DNA of 62,856 nucleotides from contig NZ_JARWOP010000293.1 in NCBI RefSeq assembly GCF_029868745.1, forward strand, positions 1 through 62,856, given 5' to 3'. Both the position numbers and the translations under genes were made by a program. The DNA is from Nocardia wallacei (GTDB taxonomy: Bacteria; Actinomycetota; Actinomycetes; Mycobacteriales; Mycobacteriaceae). Positions 1-8,587 of this stretch are shown piece after piece. Every line of letters starts with the position of its first letter. Position 1 is the stretch's first letter. A model generated the notes under the pieces. The model was not told the origin of the DNA. It did not search any database and was given only the letters and a program-made list of their open reading frames with translations.

Positions 1-110
1 GGGCGTTGGGGGGGTCACCCGGGCTCGGGGGGCTATCCCGTTCTGGGCGCCCGCGGCCGCGGGGGGGGTTAATACCCCCCCCCCCACCGCCCCCACCCCC
101 CGGGCCACCG
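1..110. other. low-complexity G/C homopolymer edge
   Basis: Long runs of G and C surround a short AT core (a G run, TTAAT, then a C run), giving a near fold-back. The coding frame of the gene that enters from the right loses any recognisable protein character here. This looks like poor-quality or assembly-edge sequence rather than biology, although a natural GC-rich hairpin cannot be excluded. Confidence 0.5.
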
Positions 111-513
111 TGGCAGGGTCCCCGGGGTCGTCGGTGACCACTGTGCCCGACAGCCCCGCACACGCCCCCGCAGCGACCGACGCCGCCGAATCCACCGTGG
201 AGGCGGTCACCGCGCCGGTGCCGCCGCCTACTGGGCGGTGCGGGGCGTGCACAGCGGCCACCACACCCACGAGCACCGCCGCGACCGCGGCGAGCCCGGC
301 CCAGGCCCGCAGCGGCACCCGGCGCACCCCGCCGGGCCTGCGCCCGGGAGGCAGGCTCGGCTCGTCGCCGGGCGAAGGCGGGCTCACCAGCCACGCGGTG
401 CCGGGAGCCGGTTCGGGTGCACCGCCGCTGCCCGCACCCAGATCGACCTCGACGGGCTGGTCAGCGTCCGAGGGGTCGCGGGGCGGGTCCCACATGTCGC
501 CTTCGCCGGACAT
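1..513 (-). CDS. membrane-anchored protein, 3' end cut by window edge
   Basis: Partial gene: the start is present and the C-terminus runs off the left edge. The protein begins MSGEGDMWDPP and has an acidic Pro/Gly-rich cytoplasmic stretch to about residue 60. A basic turn (GGVRRVPLR) follows, then one hydrophobic helix at about 69-90 (LAAVAAVLVGVV), then a Ser/Thr/Ala-rich outside part with one Cys. A purine-rich GGAGGTGA lies about 17 nt before the ATG, which is rather far. This tail-out layout is common in actinobacterial secretion and conjugation loci. I do not recognise a family with confidence. It is the last visible gene of the minus-strand run that begins near 6.2 kb. Confidence 0.55.
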   Translation of the reverse strand, partial: MSGEGDMWDPPRDPSDADQPVEVDLGAGSGGAPEPAPGTAWLVSPPSPGDEPSLPPGRRPGGVRRVPLRAWAGLAAVAAVLVGVVAAVHAPHRPVGGGTGAVTASTVDSAASVAAGACAGLSGTVVTDDPGDPATVARGVGAVGGGVLTPPAAAGAQNGIAPRARVTPPTP

Positions 514-701
514 GTTGTGAGGCAACTGGTTTCACCTCCACTTTTGCTGGTTGTGCTTCGGGGCCTGCCCGCGTCCGCTGGTCGGGGTTAGCGGAGCGCG
601 GGCAGGGTCCCCCGAAGGGGTCTATGGGTGAATGGTCGGCTCGTCGAGCATTCCCTGCGCAGGGGGATCGAAAAGTGCAGTGGCGTAAGCGATCTGGCCG
701 G

Positions 702-1868
702 TCACGACTGCACGGTGGGCGCGGGCGCGTCGATCACGGGGCCGGGGTTCGATACGCGGATCAGGTTGTGGGCGAGGCGGTCGAGGACGTCGTCGATGGC
801 GGCGAGGGCGGTGCCGGCGTGTCCGGAGTCGTACTCGCGCCAGGTGACGTGGGCTCCGCGTCGGCGGTAGGCGATGAGGGTGCGTAGTCCGGCGCGGACC
901 GGGACGATGTGGTCGGTGTGGCCGTGGTAGAGGTGCAGCGGCACAGTGGGGGCGGCGTGGACGAGGCGTTCGTAGTCGAGCACGGTGCGCCACATCGGGT
1001 CGTTCCACGGATCCACACGCACACACCAGTGCGACAGTGGCTGCGGGTAGCGGTCGAAAAGCTCGACGTCGCCGAGGGTTTCAGCGTCGGCGGCGGCCTG
1101 CTGGCCTTCGTCGGTCAGCAGGTGACGCAGCCGCTGGTGCGGGTAGGCCCGCGACAGCCCGATCAGGGCGGCCAGCCCCAGTGGCCCGCACTGTCCGCTG
1201 CTGGTGGCCGGTGCCAGCGCGGCCAGGTCCGAGGCGACCGCGCCCGCGCAGATGCCCCGCAGGTCCAGCTCCGGCGCGTACCGCCGGTGCAGTTCGCCCG
1301 CCGCCGCGACTGCCCGGCCGCCGTCGGCGTACCCCCACGCGACCACCGGCATCCACGGCGCCTCGCGGCCACCGGAGTCGAGGTCGGGGACGTTGTGGGC
1401 GGCGCGGGCCAGGTCGAGCACGATCTGCCCACCGGCACGCGCGGCGAGGAAGGTGTACGGGCCGGAGCCGGTGACCCCGAGGCCCTCCCCGTCCGGTACC
1501 GCCACGATCCAGCCCTGCGCCAGCGCCGCGGCGATCTCCACACTGTCGGGCTCGTCCCCCACGGCCAGCATCTGCGAGGCCGCCCGGCCCCCGAGACCGT
1601 AGAAGACCGGGTAATACACCAGCAGCCCACCCGCACCCGGACCCACCGCGGAATCGGCACCGGCAGTGTCGGTGCTGATGTCGGTGTCGGGCAGGATGAC
1701 CGTGCCCGAGGCCGGGATCAACCGGCCTCGGGAGTCGGTGGACACGTACAGGATCTGCCAGGCCGCTCCCGCGCCCGCCAGCTGCGGCACGAACGTCGGG
1801 CGGCTCCGCAGCAGATCCCCGGGCAGGCAACTCGGCGCGAGGACCGGTGCGCTGTAGAAGTCGGACAT
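702..1868 (-). CDS. secretory-lipase (LIP)-like protein lacking the nucleophile Ser
   Basis: 388 residues. The start ATG is preceded by GGAGGTTTCCC, an excellent ribosome site, although the reading frame stays open upstream into a second, incomplete copy. The alpha/beta-hydrolase layout of the secretory lipase family is clear: AAWQILYVSTDSRG near residue 36, YYPVFYGLGG near 86, DGEGLGV near 126. The nucleophile elbow, GYSxGG in active members, reads GYADGG here, so Ala (about residue 181) replaces Ser. Later parts still offer an acid (GHTDHIVP) and a His (DSGHAGT). No signal peptide is visible. It is probably not a conventional esterase, and a binding or scaffold role is inference. It lies downstream of the cutinase-like gene in the same run. 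Confidence 0.75.
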   Translation of the reverse strand: MSDFYSAPVLAPSCLPGDLLRSRPTFVPQLAGAGAAWQILYVSTDSRGRLIPASGTVILPDTDISTDTAGADSAVGPGAGGLLVYYPVFYGLGGRAASQMLAVGDEPDSVEIAAALAQGWIVAVPDGEGLGVTGSGPYTFLAARAGGQIVLDLARAAHNVPDLDSGGREAPWMPVVAWGYADGGRAVAAAGELHRRYAPELDLRGICAGAVASDLAALAPATSSGQCGPLGLAALIGLSRAYPHQRLRHLLTDEGQQAAADAETLGDVELFDRYPQPLSHWCVRVDPWNDPMWRTVLDYERLVHAAPTVPLHLYHGHTDHIVPVRAGLRTLIAYRRRGAHVTWREYDSGHAGTALAAIDDVLDRLAHNLIRVSNPGPVIDAPAPTVQS

Positions 1869-2582
1869 GGGAAACCTCCGTGAAGATCGGACAGATTGTC
1901 TTGTGGCACAGATGCTTTGGGTTTGATCTGTAACTACGGCCCCGGCCGCGATCGCGCGCAGGTCCAGTTCCGGCGCGTAGCGGGGCTGCAGGCCCGCGGC
2001 CCAGCACGCGGCGCGGCCTCCGTCGCCGTAGCCCCACACCAGGATCGGCGCGCCGACCGCACCCAGCGCAGGGATCCGGACAGCGGCACGGGCCATATCG
2101 AGGATGATCTGCCCGGCCGCGCACCCGGCCAGGAAGGTGTGGGGGCCCTGCCCGAGCACCCCGAGCCCTTCCCCGTCCACGACCGCGACCGCCCAGCCCC
2201 GGGCCAGGGCCGCGCTGATCTGCCCAGCGTCGAATTCGGTGCCCGCGGCGAGCAACTGGGACGGGGCGCAGTTGCCGCCGAGGCCGTGGAAGCTCGGGTA
2301 GTACAGCAGCACTGGCCCCTCGCCGAGGTCCCGGGCGCCGTCGGGAGTGATCACGGTGCCCGACACCGGGATCGGATTGCCCCGGGAGTCGCGGGACACG
2401 TACAGGATCTGCCAGGCCGCGCCCGCGCCCTGGAGATTCGGGGTCGCGGTGGGACGCAGGCGCAGAATCTCCCCGAGCCGATGCTTTCTCGTCAATGCGG
2501 GCGGAGTGTAGAAGCCGACGTCGGTCGTCGTAGCAACGGTGGTGATGTCGGAAGTTGTTGTGGTGGTGGAGTTCTTCGTCAT
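1869..2582 (-). pseudogene. C-terminally truncated tandem copy of the lipase-like gene, fused in frame
   Basis: The start ATG (MTKNSTTTTTSDITT) overlaps the stop of the cutinase-like gene in ATGA, implying translational coupling. A Thr-rich leader is followed by residues parallel to the next gene (AAWQILYVSRDSRGN, YYPSFHGLGG, DGEGLGVLGQG, GYGDGG). At the point where the neighbour continues AGAVASDLAALAP, this copy leaves homology (AGAVVTDQTQ) and reads without a stop through the next gene's ribosome site into it. It looks like unequal recombination between tandem duplicates. The single frame 702-2582 could be made as one fused protein of 626 residues. The elbow again lacks Ser (Gly instead). 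Confidence 0.65.
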
Positions 2583-3820
2583 CGTGGTCCTTCGCTGAGG
2601 TCGTGGACGAGGGCGACCAGCCAGGCGATGCCGGAGGCGAGCTGGCCGGTGGCGGCATAGCCCTGATGGAAGGCCGCCGTGGCGGCCATGCGCGCCCACA
2701 CCGCCGGATCCGCCAGGTCGCCGTTGTCGGCGACCAGCAGCCCCCAGGCCGCAGACAACTGGCCCGCCAGCTTCACCAGCTCACCCGGGTGCGCGGTGAC
2801 GGTGGCCGCGATCTGGTTCCAGTGCGTCTGCGCCTCGTGCACCCGTTCGGGTGCCGGGGCAGGGATACGCGGGTCGGCGGCATCGATCAGCCGCTGTGAC
2901 AACGGCGCCTGAGGGCTGTAGTCGACCGTGGCGGAGTTGACGGTGACGTCGTCGAGCACCACGGTGGTCCAGGCCGAACCCAACGCCGACGACAGGGCCT
3001 GCCGCAGACTGGCCACGGCGGCGACCGGGTTCGACAGGTCGGCTTGCGCGGCGAGCAGCGCGCCGGCCCGCAGCAGTGCCGTGTGCTCGGGGGCCGAGCA
3101 CGCCAGGTCCCCGTCGACGCAGATGTCGGCCACCCTCCCGGTCAGCGGCCCGTACTCGGCGTCGTCGGCGGCGATACCGCTCCCGGACGCAGGCGCGAGC
3201 GTGAGCTGCACCGTCGAGACCGCGCTGCCGGAGCTGCCCGGAACAGGGTCCGGTGTGATCTGGCCCGGCCGCCCGGGGAACACTTGAGTGCCGGAGCGGC
3301 GTTCGGGGTTGGCATACAGCGCGATCGCGGCGACCCGGTCGGCGGGGACCGGCCCGTCCCCGGCACCGATAGCTCGCGCAACTTGCGAAATGACCTGCGC
3401 GCCTTGGGAATACCCGACCATCGCCAGCTCGGTGGCCGGACACCGGTCCACGATCTGTGCGGCGGTGGTGCCGAGTTCGGTCACCGCGCCAGCGACCGAG
3501 GCGGCATACGATTCCGGCCCACCACCGGCACCTGGAAGACCACCGAACCCGGCCTGGTACGGAATGTAGGTGTGCTGCACCATTGCCGGGGCCGCCGCGG
3601 TCACCGGGCCCAGCAGTGCGCCGAGGACACCGGTGTCGTCGGTGCGGCTCGCGGCCGGGGAGGACTGGCCGGTGCCCTGTACCGCGAGCACCCACAGCAC
3701 CGGACATCCCGGATCGGCCGGAGGCGGTGCGGCTGCGGCCGGTCCGGACACGACGGCGCCGACCGCCAGACCTGTCAGCAACACTGCGGCGCGGCGGGTG
3801 CGGGACCGGGAGGTGCTCAC
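2579..3820 (-). CDS. secreted cutinase-like serine esterase with C-terminal extension
   Basis: 413 residues. The N-terminus is a classic Sec signal: basic MSTSRSRTRR, a hydrophobic core, cleavage near GPAAAAP at about 31. The cutinase core follows: VLAVQGTGQSS at about 45, then the nucleophile elbow GYSQGAQV with Ser near 138. Downstream DICVDGDLAC and PEHTALL fit the usual Asp and His plus paired cysteines. About 140 further residues after the core are an extension not needed for catalysis. The start overlaps the preceding small gene and the stop overlaps the lipase-like copy (ATGA), so the genes are coupled. Expected role: hydrolysis of esters or lipids outside the membrane. The natural substrate is unknown. 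Confidence 0.85.
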   Translation of the reverse strand: MSTSRSRTRRAAVLLTGLAVGAVVSGPAAAAPPPADPGCPVLWVLAVQGTGQSSPAASRTDDTGVLGALLGPVTAAAPAMVQHTYIPYQAGFGGLPGAGGGPESYAASVAGAVTELGTTAAQIVDRCPATELAMVGYSQGAQVISQVARAIGAGDGPVPADRVAAIALYANPERRSGTQVFPGRPGQITPDPVPGSSGSAVSTVQLTLAPASGSGIAADDAEYGPLTGRVADICVDGDLACSAPEHTALLRAGALLAAQADLSNPVAAVASLRQALSSALGSAWTTVVLDDVTVNSATVDYSPQAPLSQRLIDAADPRIPAPAPERVHEAQTHWNQIAATVTAHPGELVKLAGQLSAAWGLLVADNGDLADPAVWARMAATAAFHQGYAATGQLASGIAWLVALVHDLSEGPR

Positions 3821-4038
3821 CGCGGCACCTCGGTGTCGTCGATGGCGTTGTCGTGATCGACTGCGACAGTGGCGAATTCGGTCTGCCGATCACTCATGTT
3901 GCGGGGCGGCTTCGGACCGTGTTGCGCCTGAAGGCTCTGCCGTTTCGGTTTCTCGCTGACATCGCGCACGATCAGCGGCGGAGCCCCAATAACCGGGACC
4001 AGTGTGGTCGTCACGATCTTCTCGATCTCGTCAGCCAT
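3817..4038 (-). CDS. small protein, function unknown
   Basis: 73 residues, MADEIEKIVTTTLVP to DDTEVPR, with AAGGAG about 10 nt before the ATG. Its stop overlaps the start of the cutinase-like gene in ATGA, which argues that it is real and co-translated. There is no signal peptide or membrane helix. The middle is basic (SEKPKRQ) and the end acidic. No family recognised; its position suggests an accessory or chaperone-like role for the secreted esterase, but that is only inference. Confidence 0.6.
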   Translation of the reverse strand: MADEIEKIVTTTLVPVIGAPPLIVRDVSEKPKRQSLQAQHGPKPPRNMSDRQTEFATVAVDHDNAIDDTEVPR

Positions 4039-4159
4039 AGTGCTGTGCTCCTTGCGAATGGGTGATTTATCGAGGCCGCCGGTACTGCGCGCCCGGCGGC
4101 TTTGTTCTGACCCGCAGGGCCAGTGCCCGCGAGATATGTACGGGGACAGGGCAAGTGCG

Positions 4160-5098
4160 TTAGGTGCCTATTTCGGTTTCGGGAAGCTGGCGCGGGTGAG
4201 CGCGCGTTTCGGGGCAGTTGCAAACGCGATTGTTGAGGTTGCGCAGCAGCCACCGCTTCGCCGCCGCGTCCACGGCGGCGACCTCGGTGCGTAGCGCCGA
4301 TTCGGGCTCAGGGGGCTCCATCGCTGTTCTTCGGGGCAGTCGATCGATGACCTGCTGCACCGCGTCGCGGGCGTGGACCAGGTCATTGAGATGGATGCGA
4401 GCGATTCGACCGGAGTTCTTCGCGAACCGGGCGTCGGCAGCCAGGCACGCGATGCGCACGGTGTCTCGGGCCAAGGTGTAGGCAGCGCCGAAGAGCGCAT
4501 CCGTGATCGGACGCCGCCGAGCCGGACGCGATTCAGGCCCCCGCTTGCCCACCTGTTCCTGCTGCCGCGCAGTCGGTTTCGGCGGATACGCTTTGCCATC
4601 CAATCCAGTGACCGTTCCAAGTGCGCCATTCGGCGCACCGGAAATCTCCCGCCGCACCGTTGTGGCACCGCTCCCCGTTGCTGCCGAAATGGCCCTGGTG
4701 CTCATGCCGATCTCGCGCAGGGAGGCGACGACGTCGGACCGTTCCTCGCGTGACAGCCGCAACCGGCTGTTCCCGAATTCCCGGGTGCAGTAGTCGTCCC
4801 ACGAGTCGTCGCCCAGTACCGACCACGCCCGCGACACATACGCCTGCTTGACCAGCTCCCACACCGGCTCGACGCCGATCCGGATCCGGTCGGTCAGCTC
4901 CCGGGCATCGGCCGAGGACAACCGAGGCCACGGGGCCGCAGACGGGGTCCCGGCCGGGCTCGCCACGTCCTCTAGCCCACCGCCGGCATGCTCGGGCTCC
5001 TGGCCTACGAGACCGGTGCCGGTGCGAACCGCACCGGGCCCCACGACGATCTCGCGAGTCTCCGCGGTGACCGGGGTACTGGTCTCGGGGATGTTCAT
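4160..5098 (-). CDS. HTH DNA-binding protein of phage/plasmid type
   Basis: 312 residues. Residues about 75-110 (WELVKQAYVSRAWSVLG, WDDYCTREF) form a helical region often seen in actinobacterial phage- or plasmid-derived proteins. It is followed by an HTH-like stretch, REERSDVVASLREIGMSTRAISAATGSGATTVRRE (given here in two halves: REERSDVVASLREIG and MSTRAISAATGSGATTVRRE). Next is the motif VTGLDGKAYPPKP, characteristic of such DNA-binding proteins. The C-terminal half is helical and ends with Cys/Arg-rich text. The start overlaps the stop of the upstream secreted-protein gene in ATGA. A DNA regulator inside an operon of secreted proteins is unusual. Assignment to a ParB-like group is possible but not certain. 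Confidence 0.65.
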   Translation of the reverse strand: MNIPETSTPVTAETREIVVGPGAVRTGTGLVGQEPEHAGGGLEDVASPAGTPSAAPWPRLSSADARELTDRIRIGVEPVWELVKQAYVSRAWSVLGDDSWDDYCTREFGNSRLRLSREERSDVVASLREIGMSTRAISAATGSGATTVRREISGAPNGALGTVTGLDGKAYPPKPTARQQEQVGKRGPESRPARRRPITDALFGAAYTLARDTVRIACLAADARFAKNSGRIARIHLNDLVHARDAVQQVIDRLPRRTAMEPPEPESALRTEVAAVDAAAKRWLLRNLNNRVCNCPETRAHPRQLPETEIGT

Positions 5099-6006
5099 CG
5101 CTGGTCGACCCCGACAGCGGCACCGAACCCGGCACCCACCGTGCCACCGGCCACTGCCCCGGCCACCGCCGCAGGCAACCCGGCGATCAGCGCACCCGCC
5201 GCCGCCCCGGCCGCCGCGCCCAGCGCGGTCCCGGCCACACCCGAGGTGACGGTCCCGATCACGGGCACCGCCACGACCGTTCCCACTGCGGCACCGGCGA
5301 TCCCGCCGACCGTACCCCCGACCAGACCACCCACCACGGCACCGACCGCTGCGGCCGGAGCCGCGCTGACCGCGCCGCCGATCACGCCACCTATCCCGGC
5401 ACCGGCCGCCGTGGCTCCGGCGACCCGGTCCGAGCGGCCCGCCGGAATCCCGACCGAGTCCAGCGCGGTCGCGACCTGGGCCTCGGCGGTGGCGGCGGTG
5501 CCATTGATCGCGTCACGGACCTCGCCGGGCAGCCACGGCGGAGACGGCACCGCGAACTGCCCCACCCGGATCTCGTCAAGGGGCGCGGAGATCGGCGCGA
5601 CCGGCTCCACCGGCACCGGCAGATGCAGCTCCTCCACCCGCACCGGCGGCACCGGATCCGGCGACGGTGCGGGCCTCGGCGCGGGCCCATTACGCACCGC
5701 GGCCGGTTGCTCGACATACGCTTCCGGCGCCGGGGGCGCCGGGGGCGGCGGCAGTGGGGTCGGGGTGCCTGGCTGCGCGGGCGCAGTCACCCCGGGCTGG
5801 TTGGCAACCGGCCCGGAATCGGCAGCAGACGCGACACCGGGGGCCGCTAGGACAATGACCACCGGCACTGCTCCGGCGACCATCACCCGGACCCACAACA
5901 TCCGTTTCCGATCGGCCGGAAGACGCGGGGAAGACCGTCTCCCGGATAGTCCGGCAGCAGGCTTGATCAACCTCGAATATGACGGGGTAATTTCTGTTTT
6001 CGGCAC
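5095..6006 (-). CDS. secreted protein with glycine-zipper C-terminal domain
   Basis: I chose the GTG start because AGGAAAGGG lies about 10 nt before it; a longer frame opens at 6078. 303 residues. A long basic N-region is followed by a signal core, MLWVRVMVAGAVPVVIVLAA, and a likely cleavage at GVASA/ADSG. The mature part is Pro/Ala-rich to about residue 150, with PPVRVEELHLPVPVEPV. The last 120 residues are an almost continuous run of small residues with GxxxG spacing (AGAGIGGVIGGAVSAAP, VVGGLVGGTVGGIAGAA), a glycine-zipper pattern able to insert into or cross membranes. It ends coupled to the HTH gene. Function unknown; a pore-like or envelope role is inference. Confidence 0.65.
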   Translation of the reverse strand: MPKTEITPSYSRLIKPAAGLSGRRSSPRLPADRKRMLWVRVMVAGAVPVVIVLAAPGVASAADSGPVANQPGVTAPAQPGTPTPLPPPPAPPAPEAYVEQPAAVRNGPAPRPAPSPDPVPPVRVEELHLPVPVEPVAPISAPLDEIRVGQFAVPSPPWLPGEVRDAINGTAATAEAQVATALDSVGIPAGRSDRVAGATAAGAGIGGVIGGAVSAAPAAAVGAVVGGLVGGTVGGIAGAAVGTVVAVPVIGTVTSGVAGTALGAAAGAAAGALIAGLPAAVAGAVAGGTVGAGFGAAVGVDQR

Positions 6007-6126
6007 GACAAATAAGCCCTTTCCAGGAAAGCGGCAATAGTTCGGGAAGGCGCGTTCATTCCACGCCGGGCGGTGCACCCGGCCGCGCGAATGCGCAGCC
6101 AGAAGCCACCAATGAGGAGGAGTTGA

Positions 6127-6243
6127 TTACAGGGGTGGCAGGAGCGGAGCGATCAACGCGATCGCGTTGTTCGCCAGTGCGACCACGTTGGCCGCGATCG
6201 ATGTTCCGATATTGATCAACGACAAGATAGTGAAGGGATCCAC
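6127..6243 (-). CDS. 38-residue hydrophobic peptide
   Basis: Very short gene with GTG start; GGAAGGAATAATCTT precedes it as a good ribosome site. The product begins MDPFTILSLINIGTSIAA and ends APLLPPL. It is one uncharged amphipathic or membrane helix with Asn at regular spacing. It precedes the glycine-zipper gene on the same strand by about 120 bp. It resembles small secreted or membrane-active peptides such as leaderless bacteriocins in size and composition, but no family is recognised and that is inference. Confidence 0.5.
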   Translation of the reverse strand: MDPFTILSLINIGTSIAANVVALANNAIALIAPLLPPL

Positions 6244-6623
6244 AAGATTATTCCTTCCGTGAGTAACCGAACACCTCTATCCAATACACGGAAGCCCTTG
6301 CCGCGCTAGCCCTTTGAACTGGTATTTTCTACACCAACGGGCAATCACCATCGAGGGCACATTTGCTGACCTGCGCGTTGTCCACGAATTGGTAACAGCA
6401 GTACCAACGCAAATTTTTTCCCACCGGACGACGACCGCATGCGACACGTCACAAAGCAGCAGAATCGAGCCGACTCGGCTACGGAGCAGCTACTAAAAGT
6501 TTCAACCGGAATAGCGTTGCATCAGCGATCTAGGTCTGATAATCATGAGGTGGTCTCGGGGGGACCAACCTTTCATCCTATCTGCCCGGCGATCCTGGGC
6601 GGAAGACTCAATTTGTAGGGGGT
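6244..6623. other. intergenic region between divergent operons, AT-richer
   Basis: About 380 bp between the minus-strand peptide gene and the plus-strand regulator, so it must carry both promoters. Base composition is clearly less GC-rich than the flanks. TTGCAT followed about 15 nt later by GATAAT (6517-6543) could be a promoter for the plus-strand gene. No convincing gene seen. Confidence 0.5.
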
Positions 6624-7493
6624 TTGACCACAGTGAACACCACTTCCGATCGGTCCGGTGCCCCGGACGAGCGTCACGAGCGCGACGGGGTACACCCCGA
6701 GACCGACGCCCTGATGACCCTGGCCAGCTGGGTCCGTCAGGTCCGCGAATACCACAACTTGACCCGCCTCCAAGGCGCACAGACCACCGGCATCAGCTAC
6801 GACTCTCTGAAAAAGATCGAGTACGGCACGCTACACCCCAGCCGCCGAGCCCTGCAGCTGCTCATCGACGGTTACCGCCTCGACGCCGCGCAGGCCCGCA
6901 TGACCTGGGATCTGTGGCTGCCGCCCGTGCAGCTGCCGTCGGTCGCCGAACTCCGCGACCGGACCGCCACCTTCGACCGGCTTCACATGCTCCACCAGCT
7001 CAGCGGCAACGGCATGGCCCTGGTCTTCCTCGACCCGGCCTGGAACATCCTCGTCGCCACCCACACCTTCTACGACATGCTGCCCGACACCGGCCTGCAC
7101 CCCGAAAGCAACGTCGCGCGATGGGCGCTGCCGCCCGCTCCCGCGCCCTCGCCGGCCGAGCCGCTGCTGGCCGACCCCGTGGGCGAGGGACGATGGCTCG
7201 TCGGCATGCTCCGCGGCACGATCGCCCGCTACCGCACCAGCCCCGAGGTGATCCGCCTCTACCACCAGCTCTCACTCAACCCGCTGTTCACCCACCACAT
7301 GAACACCAGCATCGACGTCGCCTACGGCCGCGACGAACAGCGCCCCCTCCGCCTGCGCTGCCCCACCGCGCGCGAACCCAACGCATTCACCCTGCAAACC
7401 ACCGCCATCAGCGACATCCCCGAAATCCGCGGCTTCCTCGCCTGGCGCACCCAAGACCCACACCTGCAACCGCCCGACCTGACCGGGGCCTGA
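6624..7493 (+). CDS. HTH regulator with MmyB-like ligand domain
   Basis: 289 residues. I take the TTG start after GTAGGGGG; a GTG three codons later is the alternative. Residues about 30-85 are an XRE-type HTH (LASWVRQVREYHNLTRLQ, GISYDSLKKIEYG). The rest (LVFLDPAWNILVATHTFYDML, ARWAL, LVGMLRGTIARYRTSPEV) matches the MmyB-like C-terminal domain that binds small lipid-like ligands in known members. It stands alone, divergent from the secretion operon, and may control it. Domain assignment is firm; the target is inference. Confidence 0.8.
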   Translation: MTTVNTTSDRSGAPDERHERDGVHPETDALMTLASWVRQVREYHNLTRLQGAQTTGISYDSLKKIEYGTLHPSRRALQLLIDGYRLDAAQARMTWDLWLPPVQLPSVAELRDRTATFDRLHMLHQLSGNGMALVFLDPAWNILVATHTFYDMLPDTGLHPESNVARWALPPAPAPSPAEPLLADPVGEGRWLVGMLRGTIARYRTSPEVIRLYHQLSLNPLFTHHMNTSIDVAYGRDEQRPLRLRCPTAREPNAFTLQTTAISDIPEIRGFLAWRTQDPHLQPPDLTGA

Positions 7494-7671
7494 CCAGGGC
7501 GCGGTGCCGCCGTCACCGATTCCTCTCGGGACGACGGCACGCGCCAGACCGGCCCCACGCCCCTGCACGGGACAGGCTGCCGCCGGTCGGCCCGCCGACT
7601 GCTCGGCTGGATCACGCCTGTCGATCGACGGGCCTGACCCCGACTCCATGCAGAAGACGTGGTGCACCGGC

Positions 7672-7803
7672 TCAGCGGCACGCCGGGCAGTGCCGCCACA
7701 GCGGCTCGCCGACGATGTTCCCCACAAACGACGCTGCGATCAACGCGGCGACAGCGTTGCCGCCCTCACCCACTCCTGTTCCAACCGGGCCACGACGAGT
7801 CAC
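7672..7803 (-). CDS. possible 43-residue small protein
   Basis: GTG start with AAGGGAG about 11 nt upstream. The product starts MTRRGPVGTGVGEGG, has a short Ala/Val/Ile helix (NAVAALIAASFVGNIVG) and ends with a Cys pair, HCPACR. The helix style resembles the 38-residue peptide upstream. The rest of 7494-7969 holds no convincing gene. Low confidence, because short frames are cheap in GC-rich DNA. Confidence 0.3.
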   Translation of the reverse strand: MTRRGPVGTGVGEGGNAVAALIAASFVGNIVGEPLWRHCPACR

Positions 7804-7969
7804 CAGATCACTACTCTCCCTTGCGGTTCGGGCCGCCCAGTGCGCGATGGCACCACCAGCAGGCTCGGCAACAGCTCGTCGTACTCGCGGATTCGGCCAT
7901 CCTGCGGCCGAGGGCAGGCTCGAGATCGGCGAGGCGTTCGAGGAATCCAGCCCGCTCGAAGACCAGAGG

Positions 7970-8509
7970 TCAGAGGGTCACGGCTACGTGGGGTGCGTGG
8001 TGGCGCACGGCAGCGGCGAGCCGGTCATGGTCGAGGCGCCAGCCGATGATCGGCCTGCTCACGGCCACCGCATCCAGTCCGCCACCAAGCCCCAGAATCC
8101 GCACGGCGGCAGCCTGCAGCCGACCATGCGGGCCGGTGTCTCGGGGGTGTCGCTGGATGCCGAGGTAGGACAACCGGGCACCGTAGGGCAGGTACTGCGA
8201 ATACACCACGACGCCGATGATCTCGGGCCACGGCACCGTGACCGTGGTGGCGCGGTACCGCCAGAAGGCGCGACCGCCGAGGGTGATGCCCTCGCTGTCG
8301 ACGCGCAAAGCGACCTGCCGCGACAGCATGATCGCCAGGAAGATGCCCGCGACGCACACGGCGCAGGCGAAGATCAACCACCGCATCGGTACTGCCTCAC
8401 CGACCATCGTGACCACCGCGACGGCCACGGCCCCGACGACGCCCAGAACGCCGGACGCAGTGCACCCGAAGCGGACTTCATAGATGTGGTCGGAGCAGGT
8501 GGATGGCAT
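7970..8509 (-). CDS. two-TM membrane protein with C-terminal soluble domain (paralog A)
   Basis: 179 residues from the ATG chosen; two earlier in-frame ATGs exist. Two hydrophobic helices lie in the first half (VLGVVGAVAVAVVTMVG; WLIFACAVCVAGIFLAIML). A domain follows with LRVDSEGITLGG, ATTVTVPWPEIIGVVVYSQ and IIGWRLDHDRLAAAVRHHAP, a pattern like small PH-type membrane proteins of actinobacteria. It is clearly homologous to the protein at 9025-9558, sharing LRVDxEGIxLGG, VPWxEIxGxVxY and GWRLDxxR. The two flank a broken tetR gene. Function unknown. Confidence 0.65.
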   Translation of the reverse strand: MPSTCSDHIYEVRFGCTASGVLGVVGAVAVAVVTMVGEAVPMRWLIFACAVCVAGIFLAIMLSRQVALRVDSEGITLGGRAFWRYRATTVTVPWPEIIGVVVYSQYLPYGARLSYLGIQRHPRDTGPHGRLQAAAVRILGLGGGLDAVAVSRPIIGWRLDHDRLAAAVRHHAPHVAVTL

Positions 8510-8587
8510 CGAAGATTCACCAATTCCCATCACAGACAGTCTGATAGCAGGCAAAGGGCATTGCAGACACGGACGTTCGCGGCTGCC

